Of a stretch of DNA of 64,000 nucleotides, positions 14,589-22,577 are shown in pieces. A program made the translations under genes and the position numbers. Below the pieces are notes generated by a model that saw only the letters and a program-made list of their open reading frames with translations, was not told the DNA's origin and ran no database searches. The number at the start of each line of letters is the position of its first letter. The first letter of the stretch is position 1. Source of the DNA: Haloferax massiliensis (GTDB lineage: Archaea > Halobacteriota > Halobacteria > Halobacteriales > Haloferacaceae); contig NZ_CSTE01000002.1 of NCBI RefSeq assembly GCF_001368915.1, positions 506,273 through 570,272 of the forward strand. Direction: 5' to 3'.

Positions 14589-14709
14589 ACCCCCGGCTTC
14601 GCGCCGTGCGGGTAAAACGCCCGCGGCGGGGGAGTGCGGGAGCGCGCCGGGAGCGCGGCCGCCGACCCACGACGACGCATTTAGGGTCGCCGACGCCCCC
14701 CTGTCGGAC

Positions 14710-15465
14710 ATGCGAATCGAGAACAGCTTCATCCCCGTCCGCGGCGTGGGCGAGCGGACGGAGCGGAACCTCTGGCGGGCCGGGTCGACCCACTGGGACG
14801 AGTTCGACGCCTCGCTCGTCGGCGCGAAGACGGGCGACCGAATCGAGACGTTCATCGCCGACGCCGCCGCCCACCTCGACGACGGCGACTCGCGGTTCTT
14901 CGACGACTGCTTCCCCTCGGGCGAGCGCTGGCGACTGTACGAGAACTTCCGCGACGAGACGTGCTTTTTCGACATCGAGACGACCGGTCTCTCGCCCGAG
15001 CGCGACTCGGTGACGACCGTCTCGTTCCATCAGGACGGCGAGACCACGACGCTCGTCAGCGGCGAGGATCTGACCGCCGCCGCCCTCCGCGAGCAGTTCG
15101 TCGACGCGAAACTCATCGCGACGTTCAACGGCGCGCGCTTCGACGTGCCGTTCCTCGAAACCTCGTTCGACGTCTCCATCGACGTTCCGCACGTCGATTT
15201 GATGTACCCGTGCCGGACGCTCGACCTCACCGGCGGGCTGAAACAAATCGAGAAGGACGTCGGTATCGACCGCGACCGCCCCGACATCTCCGGGCGCGAC
15301 GCCGTCCGACTCTGGCGGGAGTACGAGCGCGGCGACCGGTCGTCGCTCGATACGCTCGTCTCGTACAACCGCGAGGACGCGGTCAACCTCGAACGCCTCA
15401 TGGAGACCGTCACCGGACGCCTCCACGACCGCGCCTGCGAGGGACTCGACGCCGAACTCGGCTGA
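14710..15465 (+). CDS. YprB-like RNase H-fold 3'-5' exonuclease
   Basis: This 251-residue protein has a short N-terminal module with a helix-hairpin-like VRGVGERTERNLWRAG (residues 10-25), suited to DNA binding. A DnaQ/RNase H-fold nuclease domain follows, with FFDIETTGLSP (Exo I, Asp and Glu), FNGARFDVPFLE (Exo II) and SYNREDAVNLERL (Exo III). All acidic metal ligands are present. It matches the YprB-type ribonuclease-H-like family, often found near helicases. It diverges from the SRAP gene, so the pair may serve DNA repair, though this is inferred from position. A TATA-like catttagg lies 30 bases upstream. Confidence 0.82.
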   Translation: MRIENSFIPVRGVGERTERNLWRAGSTHWDEFDASLVGAKTGDRIETFIADAAAHLDDGDSRFFDDCFPSGERWRLYENFRDETCFFDIETTGLSPERDSVTTVSFHQDGETTTLVSGEDLTAAALREQFVDAKLIATFNGARFDVPFLETSFDVSIDVPHVDLMYPCRTLDLTGGLKQIEKDVGIDRDRPDISGRDAVRLWREYERGDRSSLDTLVSYNREDAVNLERLMETVTGRLHDRACEGLDAELG

Positions 15466-15572
15466 GTCGGGCGTCGCCTGATTCGCTCGCGCCCGCGGCC
15501 GGACGACAGCCGACCCGAGCGAACGTGACGGAACCCCGCGCTTTTTTCATCCCCCGAAGCGACGCGCCGCAC

Positions 15573-15923
15573 ATGACCGACGACCCCGACGCCGACCCCG
15601 AGGCGGACGACACCGCCGATTCGACCTCGACAGCCGACGCGGCCGAGGCGACTGAGCCGACCGACGGCGACGAGCCAGTCGATGCCGATGCGGCCGTCGA
15701 GGCGGCGGACGGCGGTACAGACGAGCGCGACGACGGCAACGGCAACGGCGACGAGACCGTCCCGCACGTCGAACTCGACCTCTACGAACTCTCCGTCCGC
15801 GTCAGCGGGCAGTCCAGCGACGAGCTCGACGACGTGGAGGCGTCGGCGACCCGCCTCATGGACTACCTCGTCGACCACGCCAAAGAGCTGGAAGACCAGC
15901 CCGACACCCGCGGGCTCAGCTAA
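15573..15923 (+). CDS. Haloarchaeal acidic protein with a short conserved C-terminal domain
   Basis: This 116-residue protein starts at an ATG at 15573. Residues 1-60 are a disordered Asp/Ala/Thr-rich tail. Residues 64-116 (VPHVELDLYELSVRVSGQ, then ELDDVEASATRLMDYLVDHA) form a small strand-helix domain. The conserved C-terminus and leaderless spacing from cttttttcat (15541-15550) support a real gene. No function is known. It is transcribed in the same direction as the glycosyltransferase gene 72 bases on. Confidence 0.65.
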   Translation: MTDDPDADPEADDTADSTSTADAAEATEPTDGDEPVDADAAVEAADGGTDERDDGNGNGDETVPHVELDLYELSVRVSGQSSDELDDVEASATRLMDYLVDHAKELEDQPDTRGLS

Positions 15924-15995
15924 CGCCGGCGCTCGCGTCGCCTCCGGTTTTGGCAAACCTAAACGCTCAAGAGCGGCCGTCGACAACCCCGCCCA

Positions 15996-16682
15996 ATGAC
16001 CGAGTTCACCTTCGACGACCTCGCGGTCGTGATGGGGACGTACAACGAAGAGCAGGCTATCGGGGCCGTCCTGGCCGACATCGACCGGATTACCGACGGG
16101 CGCGCCGAGGTCGTCTGCGTGGACGGCTCGGACGACCGGACGCCCGAAATCGCCCGGAAGATGGGCGCGCGCGTCATCGAACAGGAGCCGCAGGGGTACG
16201 GCGTCGCGGTCGAGGCCGCGGTGCTCGCGTCCGACCGGCCGGTCGTCGTCACCACGGACTGCGACGACACCTATCCGATGGAGTATCTCCCGGAATTCCT
16301 CGACCTCATCAACGACGGCTACGACGTGGTCTCCGGCGACCGAATCACGACGGGCGCGGAGACGATGCCCCGACTCAACCGCGCGGGCAACGTCGCGTTC
16401 GCCCGCCTCGCCAGCTTTCTCATGGGCGCGACCGTCCACGACACGACCACCGGCATGCGGGCGTACCGCCGCGAACTCCTCCACGATATCGAGTGGACCG
16501 AGAACACGGGGCTGTCCGCCGAACTCCTCATCCGCCCCGCGATGCGCGGCTACAACATCGCCGAAGTTCCCATCCCCTACCGCGAGCGCGCGGGCGAGAC
16601 GAAACTCGACCCCTTCGCCGGCGGCGCGGCCATCGGGAAATCCATCGTCAAAGTCTGTCTGGAAGAACGGCTTCGGTTCTGA
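15996..16682 (+). CDS. GT2 family glycosyltransferase, dolichol-phosphate hexosyltransferase-like
   Basis: This 228-residue family 2 glycosyltransferase resembles DPM1-type enzymes, which move a sugar from a nucleotide donor to dolichol phosphate. The nucleotide site starts with VVMGTYNEEQAIGAVL. The metal site is TTDCDDTYPMEYL, followed by DVVSGDRIT. The acceptor side shows HDTTTGMRAYRRE and a typical VPIPYRERAGETKLDP near the C-terminus. There are no C-terminal membrane helices, so it is a peripheral enzyme on the cytosolic face. A contribution to S-layer or lipid glycosylation is inferred. No other glycosylation gene is adjacent. Confidence 0.85.
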   Translation: MTEFTFDDLAVVMGTYNEEQAIGAVLADIDRITDGRAEVVCVDGSDDRTPEIARKMGARVIEQEPQGYGVAVEAAVLASDRPVVVTTDCDDTYPMEYLPEFLDLINDGYDVVSGDRITTGAETMPRLNRAGNVAFARLASFLMGATVHDTTTGMRAYRRELLHDIEWTENTGLSAELLIRPAMRGYNIAEVPIPYRERAGETKLDPFAGGAAIGKSIVKVCLEERLRF

Positions 16683-16744
16683 GTTCGCGCTTGGAGCGCG
16701 TGATTCGAGAGCGATACGCGGAGAAACGGAGTTTTGGGCGGCGG

Positions 16745-16948
16745 TTACGACGAGTTCAGGATGTCGCGGACGCGCCGGGGTTCGCCGGAGAGAGCGGGTT
16801 CCTTCTCGACGATTTTCAGCACCTCGTGGTCGGTCACGTCGGGGTAGGACTTCCCGATGGCCTCCTCGATGAGGGCCTTTTCGAGGCGGAACTCCGTTCC
16901 CTCGTAGACCACGTCTACGCCGTCGTCGTCGAAAGAGAGAATCGTCAT
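16745..16948 (-). CDS. Small conserved haloarchaeal protein (resembles DUF5800)
   Basis: This 67-residue acidic protein begins MTILSFDDDGVDVVYEGTEF and continues through KALIEEAIGKSYPDVTDHEV to the C-terminal GEPRRVRDILNSS. The pattern matches a family of small haloarchaeal proteins recalled as DUF5800. It has a two-strand start and one or two helices. Function is unknown. A TATA-like element (ttaaata, 16971-16977 on the plus strand) is at the right spacing for a leaderless mRNA starting at 16948. Confidence 0.75.
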   Translation of the reverse strand: MTILSFDDDGVDVVYEGTEFRLEKALIEEAIGKSYPDVTDHEVLKIVEKEPALSGEPRRVRDILNSS

Positions 16949-17069
16949 ACCTCTCGTTGTATCCCGCGCGTAGTTAAATACGCGTCGTCGGCGCGAAACC
17001 GGCCGCCTCCGTCGCGTCTGACGCTCGTCTTGCGGACGGTTTATTACGGCACGGGTGTTGGTTCGGAGC

Positions 17070-17921
17070 GTGTCACTGGGTACGGACCCGCTCGATGCGC
17101 TCGAAATCCCCGACGGGACGACGGTCGAGGAACACGACCTCGTCACCGACGGCGACGTCGTCGTCGGCGGGCAGAGCACCGTCGAGTTCGGCGTCCGCGG
17201 ACGGAACGTCTTCGCGGGCGAGCGCGTCACCTTCGGCGGCGACATCGAGGCCGAAGCCGACTGCCGACTCGACATGCTCGACGACGTGGCCGGCAACGTC
17301 CTCGTCGGCAACGACGCCTACCTCGGCGAGCGCGTCCACATCGCCGGCCGCCTGATGGTCTCGGGCGACCTCGACATCGGCGACGACGTCGACATCGAAG
17401 AGGGGTTCGAGGCAAACGGCTGGATCGTCATCCGCAACCCGATTCCGACGCTCGTGTTCTACTTCATCGTCCTCTCGCAGCTCCTTCGGCTCGGCGAGGA
17501 CGAGGCGGCCGACGAACTCGCAGAAACCCTCTCCGGCGAGTCGCCGCACGACCCGCTCGTGATTCCCCGGAACGCCACCGTCTCCGACGACGCGTGGCGC
17601 GTCTCGACGCCCGCGCACGTCGGCTCCAACTGCCGAATCCACGGCAACATCCGCGCGAAGTCCATCGACCTCGCCGAGGACGACAACGTCTTCGGGAGCC
17701 TCCGCGCCCGCGACGATATCGTCGTCGGGAGCGGGACGCGCATCCACGGCGACGTGACCACGCGAAACGGCGAGGTCCGAATCCACGAGGACGCGCGCGT
17801 TCTCGGCGACGTGTCCTGTAACGACCTCGTGCTCGAAGCCGGCGCGCACGTCGACGGCACGATGCGCGCCCGCGGCGAGATGCGCATCCACCGCGACAAC
17901 CTCCCCCGCGAGGCCGAGTAG
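17070..17921 (+). CDS. halA: Halofilin/bactofilin-like polymer-forming cytoskeletal protein
   Basis: This 283-residue protein is built of two short-repeat right-handed beta-helix domains: residues 1-115 (many VxxGDVVVGG, VFAGERVTFGGDI and ILVGNDAYLGERVHI type turns) and residues 170-275 (HVGSNCRIHGNIRA to EVRIHEDARVLGDV). They are separated by a hydrophobic segment, IPTLVFYFIVLSQLLRLG (about 130-147). This is the layout of the haloarchaeal bactofilins called halofilins, which polymerise under the membrane and affect Haloferax cell shape. Assignment to HalA rather than HalB is by memory of size and neighbourhood. The GTG start at 17070 was chosen because tttatta (17039-17046) gives leaderless spacing. 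Confidence 0.82.
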   Translation: MSLGTDPLDALEIPDGTTVEEHDLVTDGDVVVGGQSTVEFGVRGRNVFAGERVTFGGDIEAEADCRLDMLDDVAGNVLVGNDAYLGERVHIAGRLMVSGDLDIGDDVDIEEGFEANGWIVIRNPIPTLVFYFIVLSQLLRLGEDEAADELAETLSGESPHDPLVIPRNATVSDDAWRVSTPAHVGSNCRIHGNIRAKSIDLAEDDNVFGSLRARDDIVVGSGTRIHGDVTTRNGEVRIHEDARVLGDVSCNDLVLEAGAHVDGTMRARGEMRIHRDNLPREAE

Positions 17922-18029
17922 TCGGCGTCGGAACCGACCGAGCGACTGCGGCCACCCGTGCGCCGCGATAGCAACAGTCGCCGTTTGTGCCTACCCAACG
18001 ATTATTCGTTCACGTCGAGAGTGTCGTCT

Positions 18030-18893
18030 ATGGACAATCGACTGAAACTTCTCTCGGTCGCCCTCCTCGTCGTCCTCGCCGGGTGTACCGGCGGCGCGGC
18101 GGACGGCGGTGCGGGCGGGTCGGAGAGCGTGTCTCTCGCCGCCGACGCGGGCGGTTCCACCGAGGCCGAACAGACGGGCGGCGACGACCTCCCGCAGGCC
18201 CAGCGGCGGGCGGTCATCAGGAACGGCCAGATAGAACTGACCGTCGACGAGTTCAACGAGTCGCGCGACGCGGTCGAATCGACCGCCGAATCCTACGGCG
18301 GCTACGTCAGCGACTCCAACGAGTACGTCAATCGCCGGAGCGGCGGGACCTATCGCTCGGGTCAGCTCGTCGTTCGCGTCCCCTCAGAGGACTTCTCGGC
18401 GTTCATGACCGACATGAAGGACCTCGGCGAGGTCGAGCGCGTCGAGACGAACTCGGAGGACGTGACCGACCAACTGGTCGATATCGAAGCGCGGTTGAGC
18501 AACCTCCGCGCCCAGCGCGACCGCCTCCGCGACCTCTACGAGTCGGCCAACACGACCGAGGACGTGCTCGCGGTCGAAGAGCGCCTGACCGAAGTCCAGA
18601 CCGAAATCGAGCGGCTCGAAGCCCAGAAGCAGTCGCTCGAAGACCGGGTCGCCCTCTCGACTGTCCGCGTCTCGCTGTCGGAGCGACCGCCCGGCCCGGC
18701 GCAGTGGTACGACACGCCGGTCTTACAGGCGTTCTCCGAGTCGGTCAACGGCGCGTTCGTCGCCCTTCGGGCGCTCGTCGTCGCCGTCGCCTACGCGGCT
18801 CCGTACCTCGTCGTCTTCGGCGGCCTCCTCGCGATTCTCGGGAGCGGGGTGGTACTCGCCGGCCGCGCCGCCTTCAGGCGACTGACGGACTGA
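18030..18893 (+). CDS. DUF4349 lipoprotein with a coiled coil and C-terminal membrane helix
   Basis: This 287-residue exported protein has a lipobox signal (LLSVALLVVLAGC, Cys near residue 18). A Ser/Gly/Ala-rich linker follows, then the DUF4349 domain with AVIRNGQIELTVDEF, the YGGYVSDSNEY strand and LVVRVPSEDF. A coiled coil (LVDIEARLSNLRAQRDRLR to LEAQKQSLEDRV) comes next. A C-terminal membrane helix (APYLVVFGGLLAILGSGVVL) is followed by positive charges. The start at 18030 precedes the signal; upstream in-frame sequence lacks signal character. In bacteria DUF4349 proteins are membrane-anchored with unknown roles. The lipid anchor and helix would fix both ends on the outer face. Confidence 0.85.
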   Translation: MDNRLKLLSVALLVVLAGCTGGAADGGAGGSESVSLAADAGGSTEAEQTGGDDLPQAQRRAVIRNGQIELTVDEFNESRDAVESTAESYGGYVSDSNEYVNRRSGGTYRSGQLVVRVPSEDFSAFMTDMKDLGEVERVETNSEDVTDQLVDIEARLSNLRAQRDRLRDLYESANTTEDVLAVEERLTEVQTEIERLEAQKQSLEDRVALSTVRVSLSERPPGPAQWYDTPVLQAFSESVNGAFVALRALVVAVAYAAPYLVVFGGLLAILGSGVVLAGRAAFRRLTD

Positions 18894-18982
18894 CTGCGCG
18901 CCGGTCTCTCTTTCGTCGCTCGCCGTCGCTCGCGCTTCCTCGCACGCGAGCGTTTTTCCGCGTCCGCGACCATCGTCGAGCC

Positions 18983-20158
18983 ATGCTCTCTCTCGCGTTA
19001 GCCGGCAAGCCGAACGCCGGCAAATCGACGTTCTACACGGCCTCGACGCTCGCCGAGGTCGACGTGGCGAACTACCCCTTCACGACCATCGACGCGAACC
19101 GCGGCGTCACGCACGCTCGCACCCGCTGTCCCTGTTTCGACCGCGACGAGCGCTGCGGCAACTGCGAGGACGGCATCCGCTACGTCGCCGTCGAACTCGT
19201 CGACGTGGCCGGCCTCGTTCCCGGCGCGCACGAGGGTCGCGGCCTCGGCAACCAGTTCCTCGACGAACTGACGAACGCCGACGCCATCGTCAACGTGGTC
19301 GACGCCTCCGGCGGGACGAACGCCGAGGGCGAACCCGTCGAGGTGGGGAGCTTCGACCCCGTCGAGGAGGTCGACTTCATCGAGGAGGAACTCGAACAGT
19401 GGCTCGCGGGCATCGTCCACAAGAACTGGGAGTCCGTGGTCCGCAAGTCGCGGTCGCCCGACTTCGACATGGATGACGCCCTCGCCGACCTCCTGACGGG
19501 CGTCGGCGCGAGCGAGTTCGACATCGCCGCCGTCCTGCGGGACCTCGACTACTCGCCGAACCCAAGGGAGTGGGACGACGCTGACCGCGTCGAACTCGCC
19601 CGCGCGATTCGCCAGCGGACCAAGCCAATCGTCCTCGTCGCCAACAAGGTGGATATCGCGCCCCCGGAAAACCTCGAACGACTCGCCGAGACCGGAAAGC
19701 CCGTCATCGCCGCCACGGCGGATGGCGAACTCGCGCTCCGGCGGGCCCGCGAGGCGGGCATCATCGACTATCACCCCGGCGACGACGACTTCGAACTCGT
19801 CGGCGACGTGAGCGACGCCCAGCGGAAGGGCCTCGAACGAATCCGCGACCTGATGGGCGAACACGGCGGCACCGGGACGCAGGAGGCCATCGACACCGCG
19901 GTCTACGACGTGCTCGACCGCATCACGGTCTACCCCGTCCAGAACGAGTCGAAGTGGACCGACGGCACGGGCAACGTCCTCCCCGACGCCTTCCTCCTCC
20001 CGCGGGGGTCGACGCCGCGGGACCTCGCGTACGCGGTCCACTCCGACATCGGCGACGGCTACCTCCACGCGGTCGACGCGCGAGCGAAACGCCGCATCGC
20101 CGAAGATCACGAACTCGAAGAGGGCGACGTCATCAAAATCGTCTCGACGGCGAAGTAA
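18983..20158 (+). CDS. YchF/OBG-type GTPase with C-terminal TGS domain
   Basis: This 391-residue OBG-class P-loop protein has G1 LAGKPNAGKSTF (residues 5-16), switch region NYPFTTIDANRG, G3 DVAGLVPGAHEGRGLGNQFL, and G4 VANKVDIAPPEN. The C-terminal TGS domain starts around FLLPRGSTPRDLAYAVHSD. Cysteines CPCFDRDERCGNCEDG (about 46-61) are a feature of the archaeal branch and may form a metal site. Bacterial YchF prefers ATP because G4 is altered; here G4 is the standard NKVD, so GTP is expected. It probably acts on ribosomes. The start at 18983 matches the G1 distance in the family. Confidence 0.88.
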   Translation: MLSLALAGKPNAGKSTFYTASTLAEVDVANYPFTTIDANRGVTHARTRCPCFDRDERCGNCEDGIRYVAVELVDVAGLVPGAHEGRGLGNQFLDELTNADAIVNVVDASGGTNAEGEPVEVGSFDPVEEVDFIEEELEQWLAGIVHKNWESVVRKSRSPDFDMDDALADLLTGVGASEFDIAAVLRDLDYSPNPREWDDADRVELARAIRQRTKPIVLVANKVDIAPPENLERLAETGKPVIAATADGELALRRAREAGIIDYHPGDDDFELVGDVSDAQRKGLERIRDLMGEHGGTGTQEAIDTAVYDVLDRITVYPVQNESKWTDGTGNVLPDAFLLPRGSTPRDLAYAVHSDIGDGYLHAVDARAKRRIAEDHELEEGDVIKIVSTAK

Positions 20159-20231
20159 CTGTCAGCGGTTCGTCTTTTCTGCCGGATTTCGTTGTTTGTC
20201 CTCGGTCAGTACTTCGTCTGCCACGCCACAC

Positions 20232-20261
20232 GTAAATCAAATTTCGCTATACAGAATTGGA
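20232..20261 (+). repeat. 30-bp dispersed repeat, copy 3 in the ychF - PRC-barrel gap
   Basis: The pattern is GTAAA, ATTTCGCTATA, then AATTGGA. It shares 22 of 30 bases with copy 1 and 21 of 30 with copy 2, and has the same orientation as copy 2. It lies in the 220-base gap between two convergent genes, in which I see no other feature. Confidence 0.5.
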
Positions 20262-20378
20262 TATCCCACGTCACCGATAGTCGACCGAACACAGAATGCG
20301 GAGTCGCACCACCAGTTCGACTGTCGCGCGGCTCACGCGTCGAGATTCACGGCGGAAAACAGGATTCGTCCCGGCGGC

Positions 20379-20624
20379 TCAGAGGTCCTTTGCGACGCGA
20401 AGTTCCGTGTCGGTCACCGTCTCGACCGACTCGGCCGGGACCTCGATGTCGTCGCCGTCGGCGTCGCCGAAGCCGAGGCCCTGCAGGACCGCCTCGGCGA
20501 GGTCCGGGTCGGGTTCGACGTACGCGACTTGGGCGTCCGCGTCGACTTCGGTCACGATTCCGATCTGTTCGGCCTCCTCGTCCATGAGGAACTTCCCTTC
20601 GTCGGCGGTCGAGAGTACTGACAT
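20379..20624 (-). CDS. Small PRC-barrel-like protein
   Basis: This 81-residue acidic protein begins MSVLSTADEGKFLMDEEAEQ, then IGIVTEVDADAQVAYVEPD. The order of short strands (a value strand, GIVTEVD, AYVEPDP, EVPAESVETV) resembles the PRC-barrel domain, a small beta barrel that binds proteins or RNA. It is common in haloarchaea and its role is unknown. It diverges from the membrane-protein gene at 20706 across an 81-base gap with a TATA-like cataata (20650-20656). Confidence 0.75.
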   Translation of the reverse strand: MSVLSTADEGKFLMDEEAEQIGIVTEVDADAQVAYVEPDPDLAEAVLQGLGFGDADGDDIEVPAESVETVTDTELRVAKDL

Positions 20625-20705
20625 TCGACCAATCGTTATGCCGGGGTGACATAATATCCTGTGGCCGGCACGAACGCTGATACGCCCTGCCCGCGTACGG
20701 GATGC

Positions 20706-21125
20706 ATGACAATCGGTTCACAGGTTTCCGAGGCCGACGCCCGCCGGCTCCCGCTGCCCGAGACGCGGGTGTTGCTCGGCGTCGGGCTGGCGATTGCCCT
20801 CGTCGCCGGACTCGTCTTCCGCGTCGTCGGCCAACTCGTGTTGGTCCCCTCTCGCCCGCTGGTCACGGCCGTCGTGTTCGCGCTGACGGTCCCCGTGATG
20901 TGGGCGCTCGCGGTCGGGGTCTTCCGGTGGCGCGGGCTGTCCGGCGGCGCGCGGCGGGAGGCCGCGGTGTTGCTCGTCGTTCCCGGCATGCTCGTCGACG
21001 CGGTCTCGACGGCGCTGTTCTCGGTCGTCTACCCGAACATGGGCCTCGAATCCGCGGGGCTCTTCGGCGGGCTGTTGCTCTTGGCGTACGCGACGGTGCT
21101 CGTGGCCGGATTCGTCAGTCGATGA
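20706..21125 (+). CDS. DUF5367-like four-helix membrane protein
   Basis: This 139-residue protein has four membrane helices: VLLGVGLAIALVAGLVFRVV, LVTAVVFALTVPVMWALAVGV, AAVLLVVPGMLVDAVSTALF and AGLFGGLLLLAYATVLVAGF. The third helix with LLVVPGMLVDAVS and the following VVYPNMG match the DUF5367 pattern. Function unknown. The ATG at 20706 was preferred; a GTG at 20661 would place the start too close to the TATA element (about 20650). Confidence 0.75.
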   Translation: MTIGSQVSEADARRLPLPETRVLLGVGLAIALVAGLVFRVVGQLVLVPSRPLVTAVVFALTVPVMWALAVGVFRWRGLSGGARREAAVLLVVPGMLVDAVSTALFSVVYPNMGLESAGLFGGLLLLAYATVLVAGFVSR

Positions 21126-21325
21126 AACGTTTCAGCCTGGGACCGTATTACTCGAAATAGTATGATATTTTTAATTTAATACCAAATCTATTTTTCTATT
21201 GTTGTGAATACAATTCTGCATCGAATCTTCACTTAGTGACGTAGTATTCGCTTTGGCCTACCAGACCGAATCCTATGTGATTATTAAACCATAGTTGGTG
21301 TATTAATATAAATTAAAAAGAAAAA
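21126..21325. other. AT-rich gap beside the secreted-protein gene
   Basis: The 200-base gap changes abruptly from GC-rich to AT-rich just after the DUF5367-like stop and remains so through the next gene. No gene or clear repeat is seen. It marks the left edge of a likely acquired patch. Confidence 0.45.
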
Positions 21326-22147
21326 CTACAGGTGCCGATCCAGATCGAACGTTTTCGACGTCAACGTGTGTTCGTGTGTTGCATTTACGAATGTTTCAAT
21401 CTCAACAGTCCCGGACTCATATTCATCTACTTGGAACCGGAAATTATTCATGGCGAAATTCACAGCCTTGTGCTTGTCAGTATTATCACTGAACGTAACT
21501 TGGTTCTCTTCCTCTTCGACGAACATATCCGAAGTTCGGGCAACAGTATACAGGAAGGCACTACCAGAGTAAGCAGGGTAAAGCAATGTTCCACCTGCCA
21601 CAATGACATCAGCTAGTGCAAGAAAGGCCTCTTCTTTATCATCTTCAGCAGAGGCGTCCCCGTCTGGGTCGCTTATTCCACTTTGAGTATTGTTAGAGTC
21701 AAGGGGTTGAGGATCACCAGTGACACTATCACTAGCGTTCCATCTGATACCGTAACTCCAAATATTTGGCTTATTTTCCATGTGCTCGTATTTCTTACGT
21801 GCTTCAACCGACGATGCAATATCAAAATGGTAATATACGCAGTTATCGCAGTCGTCTGAATCGGTATTCTTGGCACCAATTGAGGTTTTTATCTGAGCTT
21901 GATACCGGTCGCCGTCGGGGTTATGATTCATTCCGTTGGCTTCATCCCATGTCTCTGAATCGTCCCAACAGTCCCAATAGCTTTCTCCATTATCTGGTTC
22001 GGGACAACCATTTTCCGCGGCTGCAGAACCGGAAATACCCGCAATAGAGCCACTAGTCGCCAAAGCGGCCCCCGTGGTTCGAAGGATTGAGCGTCGGTTA
22101 ACAACCAGACCATTCCGTGTCTTGCTATTGTCTTCTTCTGTCATCAT
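21326..22147 (-). CDS. Tat-exported protein of unknown function, low GC, with a hydrophobic core
   Basis: This 273-residue protein carries a Tat signal (VNRRSILRTTGAALATSG, twin arginines near residue 18; cleavage after SGSAAA near residue 44). The mature part has four cysteines (NGCPEP, WDCWDD, DDCDNCVYY), a polar acidic first half, and a long hydrophobic stretch ALADVIVAGGTLLYPAYSGS (about residues 185-204). The C-terminal third is polar and strand-rich. The start at 22147 (ATGATG) was chosen because atattaaaaaga (22167-22178) provides a leaderless promoter; in-frame ATGs further upstream overlap it. Composition is much more AT-rich than in flanking genes, so transfer is likely. No family was recognised; a secreted effector or bacteriocin-like role is only a hypothesis. 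Confidence 0.8.
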   Translation of the reverse strand: MMTEEDNSKTRNGLVVNRRSILRTTGAALATSGSIAGISGSAAAENGCPEPDNGESYWDCWDDSETWDEANGMNHNPDGDRYQAQIKTSIGAKNTDSDDCDNCVYYHFDIASSVEARKKYEHMENKPNIWSYGIRWNASDSVTGDPQPLDSNNTQSGISDPDGDASAEDDKEEAFLALADVIVAGGTLLYPAYSGSAFLYTVARTSDMFVEEEENQVTFSDNTDKHKAVNFAMNNFRFQVDEYESGTVEIETFVNATHEHTLTSKTFDLDRHL

Positions 22148-22256
22148 ATAATGCATTCCGAGTGACATATTAAAAAGATTCTGGCGATAATTAGAGTGAA
22201 TTCACGATTAAATAGTTTGTATAGCAACATGACTTAGTGGCCGGAAAACAACCTAG

Positions 22257-22457
22257 TTAGCCGGTTTGAGAACCGTCCGGGTCATTGAGTGGGTTTGAGT
22301 GGTGCTCGAAGATTTGCTCAGCGAGTGCTTTGCGACGGATCTCGAAGACTAGACCGTACCTGACGAGAACACCTCTCTTCTCACTAACGTCAGGGACATA
22401 GCGAAGTGTGCTAATAGCAAACTGACAATCCCGTACGATTCTGCGGCAAGTCGAGAG
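22257..22457 (-). pseudogene. C-terminal remnant of an unidentified gene
   Basis: On the minus strand a 66-codon frame with no start ends at a TAA (22257-22259). It reads CRRIVRDCQFAISTLRYVPD, then SEKRGVLVRYGLVFEIRRKA, then LAEQIFEHHSNPLNDPDG. The residue mix is that of a real protein C-terminus, and it is preceded by an in-frame TGA (22458-22460). It could be the tail of a transposase or other mobile-element gene, but no family was recognised. The rest of 22148-22577 has no supported gene. Confidence 0.35.
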
Positions 22458-22577
22458 TCATTTCACAACTGTTGTGTATTTGACTATCCAATTGGAACAA
22501 ACATGATGACAGAAATTAAATAATGAGCGATATCTAAAATCGAAACAAAATCAGATAACTGTGCCTCGGTTTAGGTA

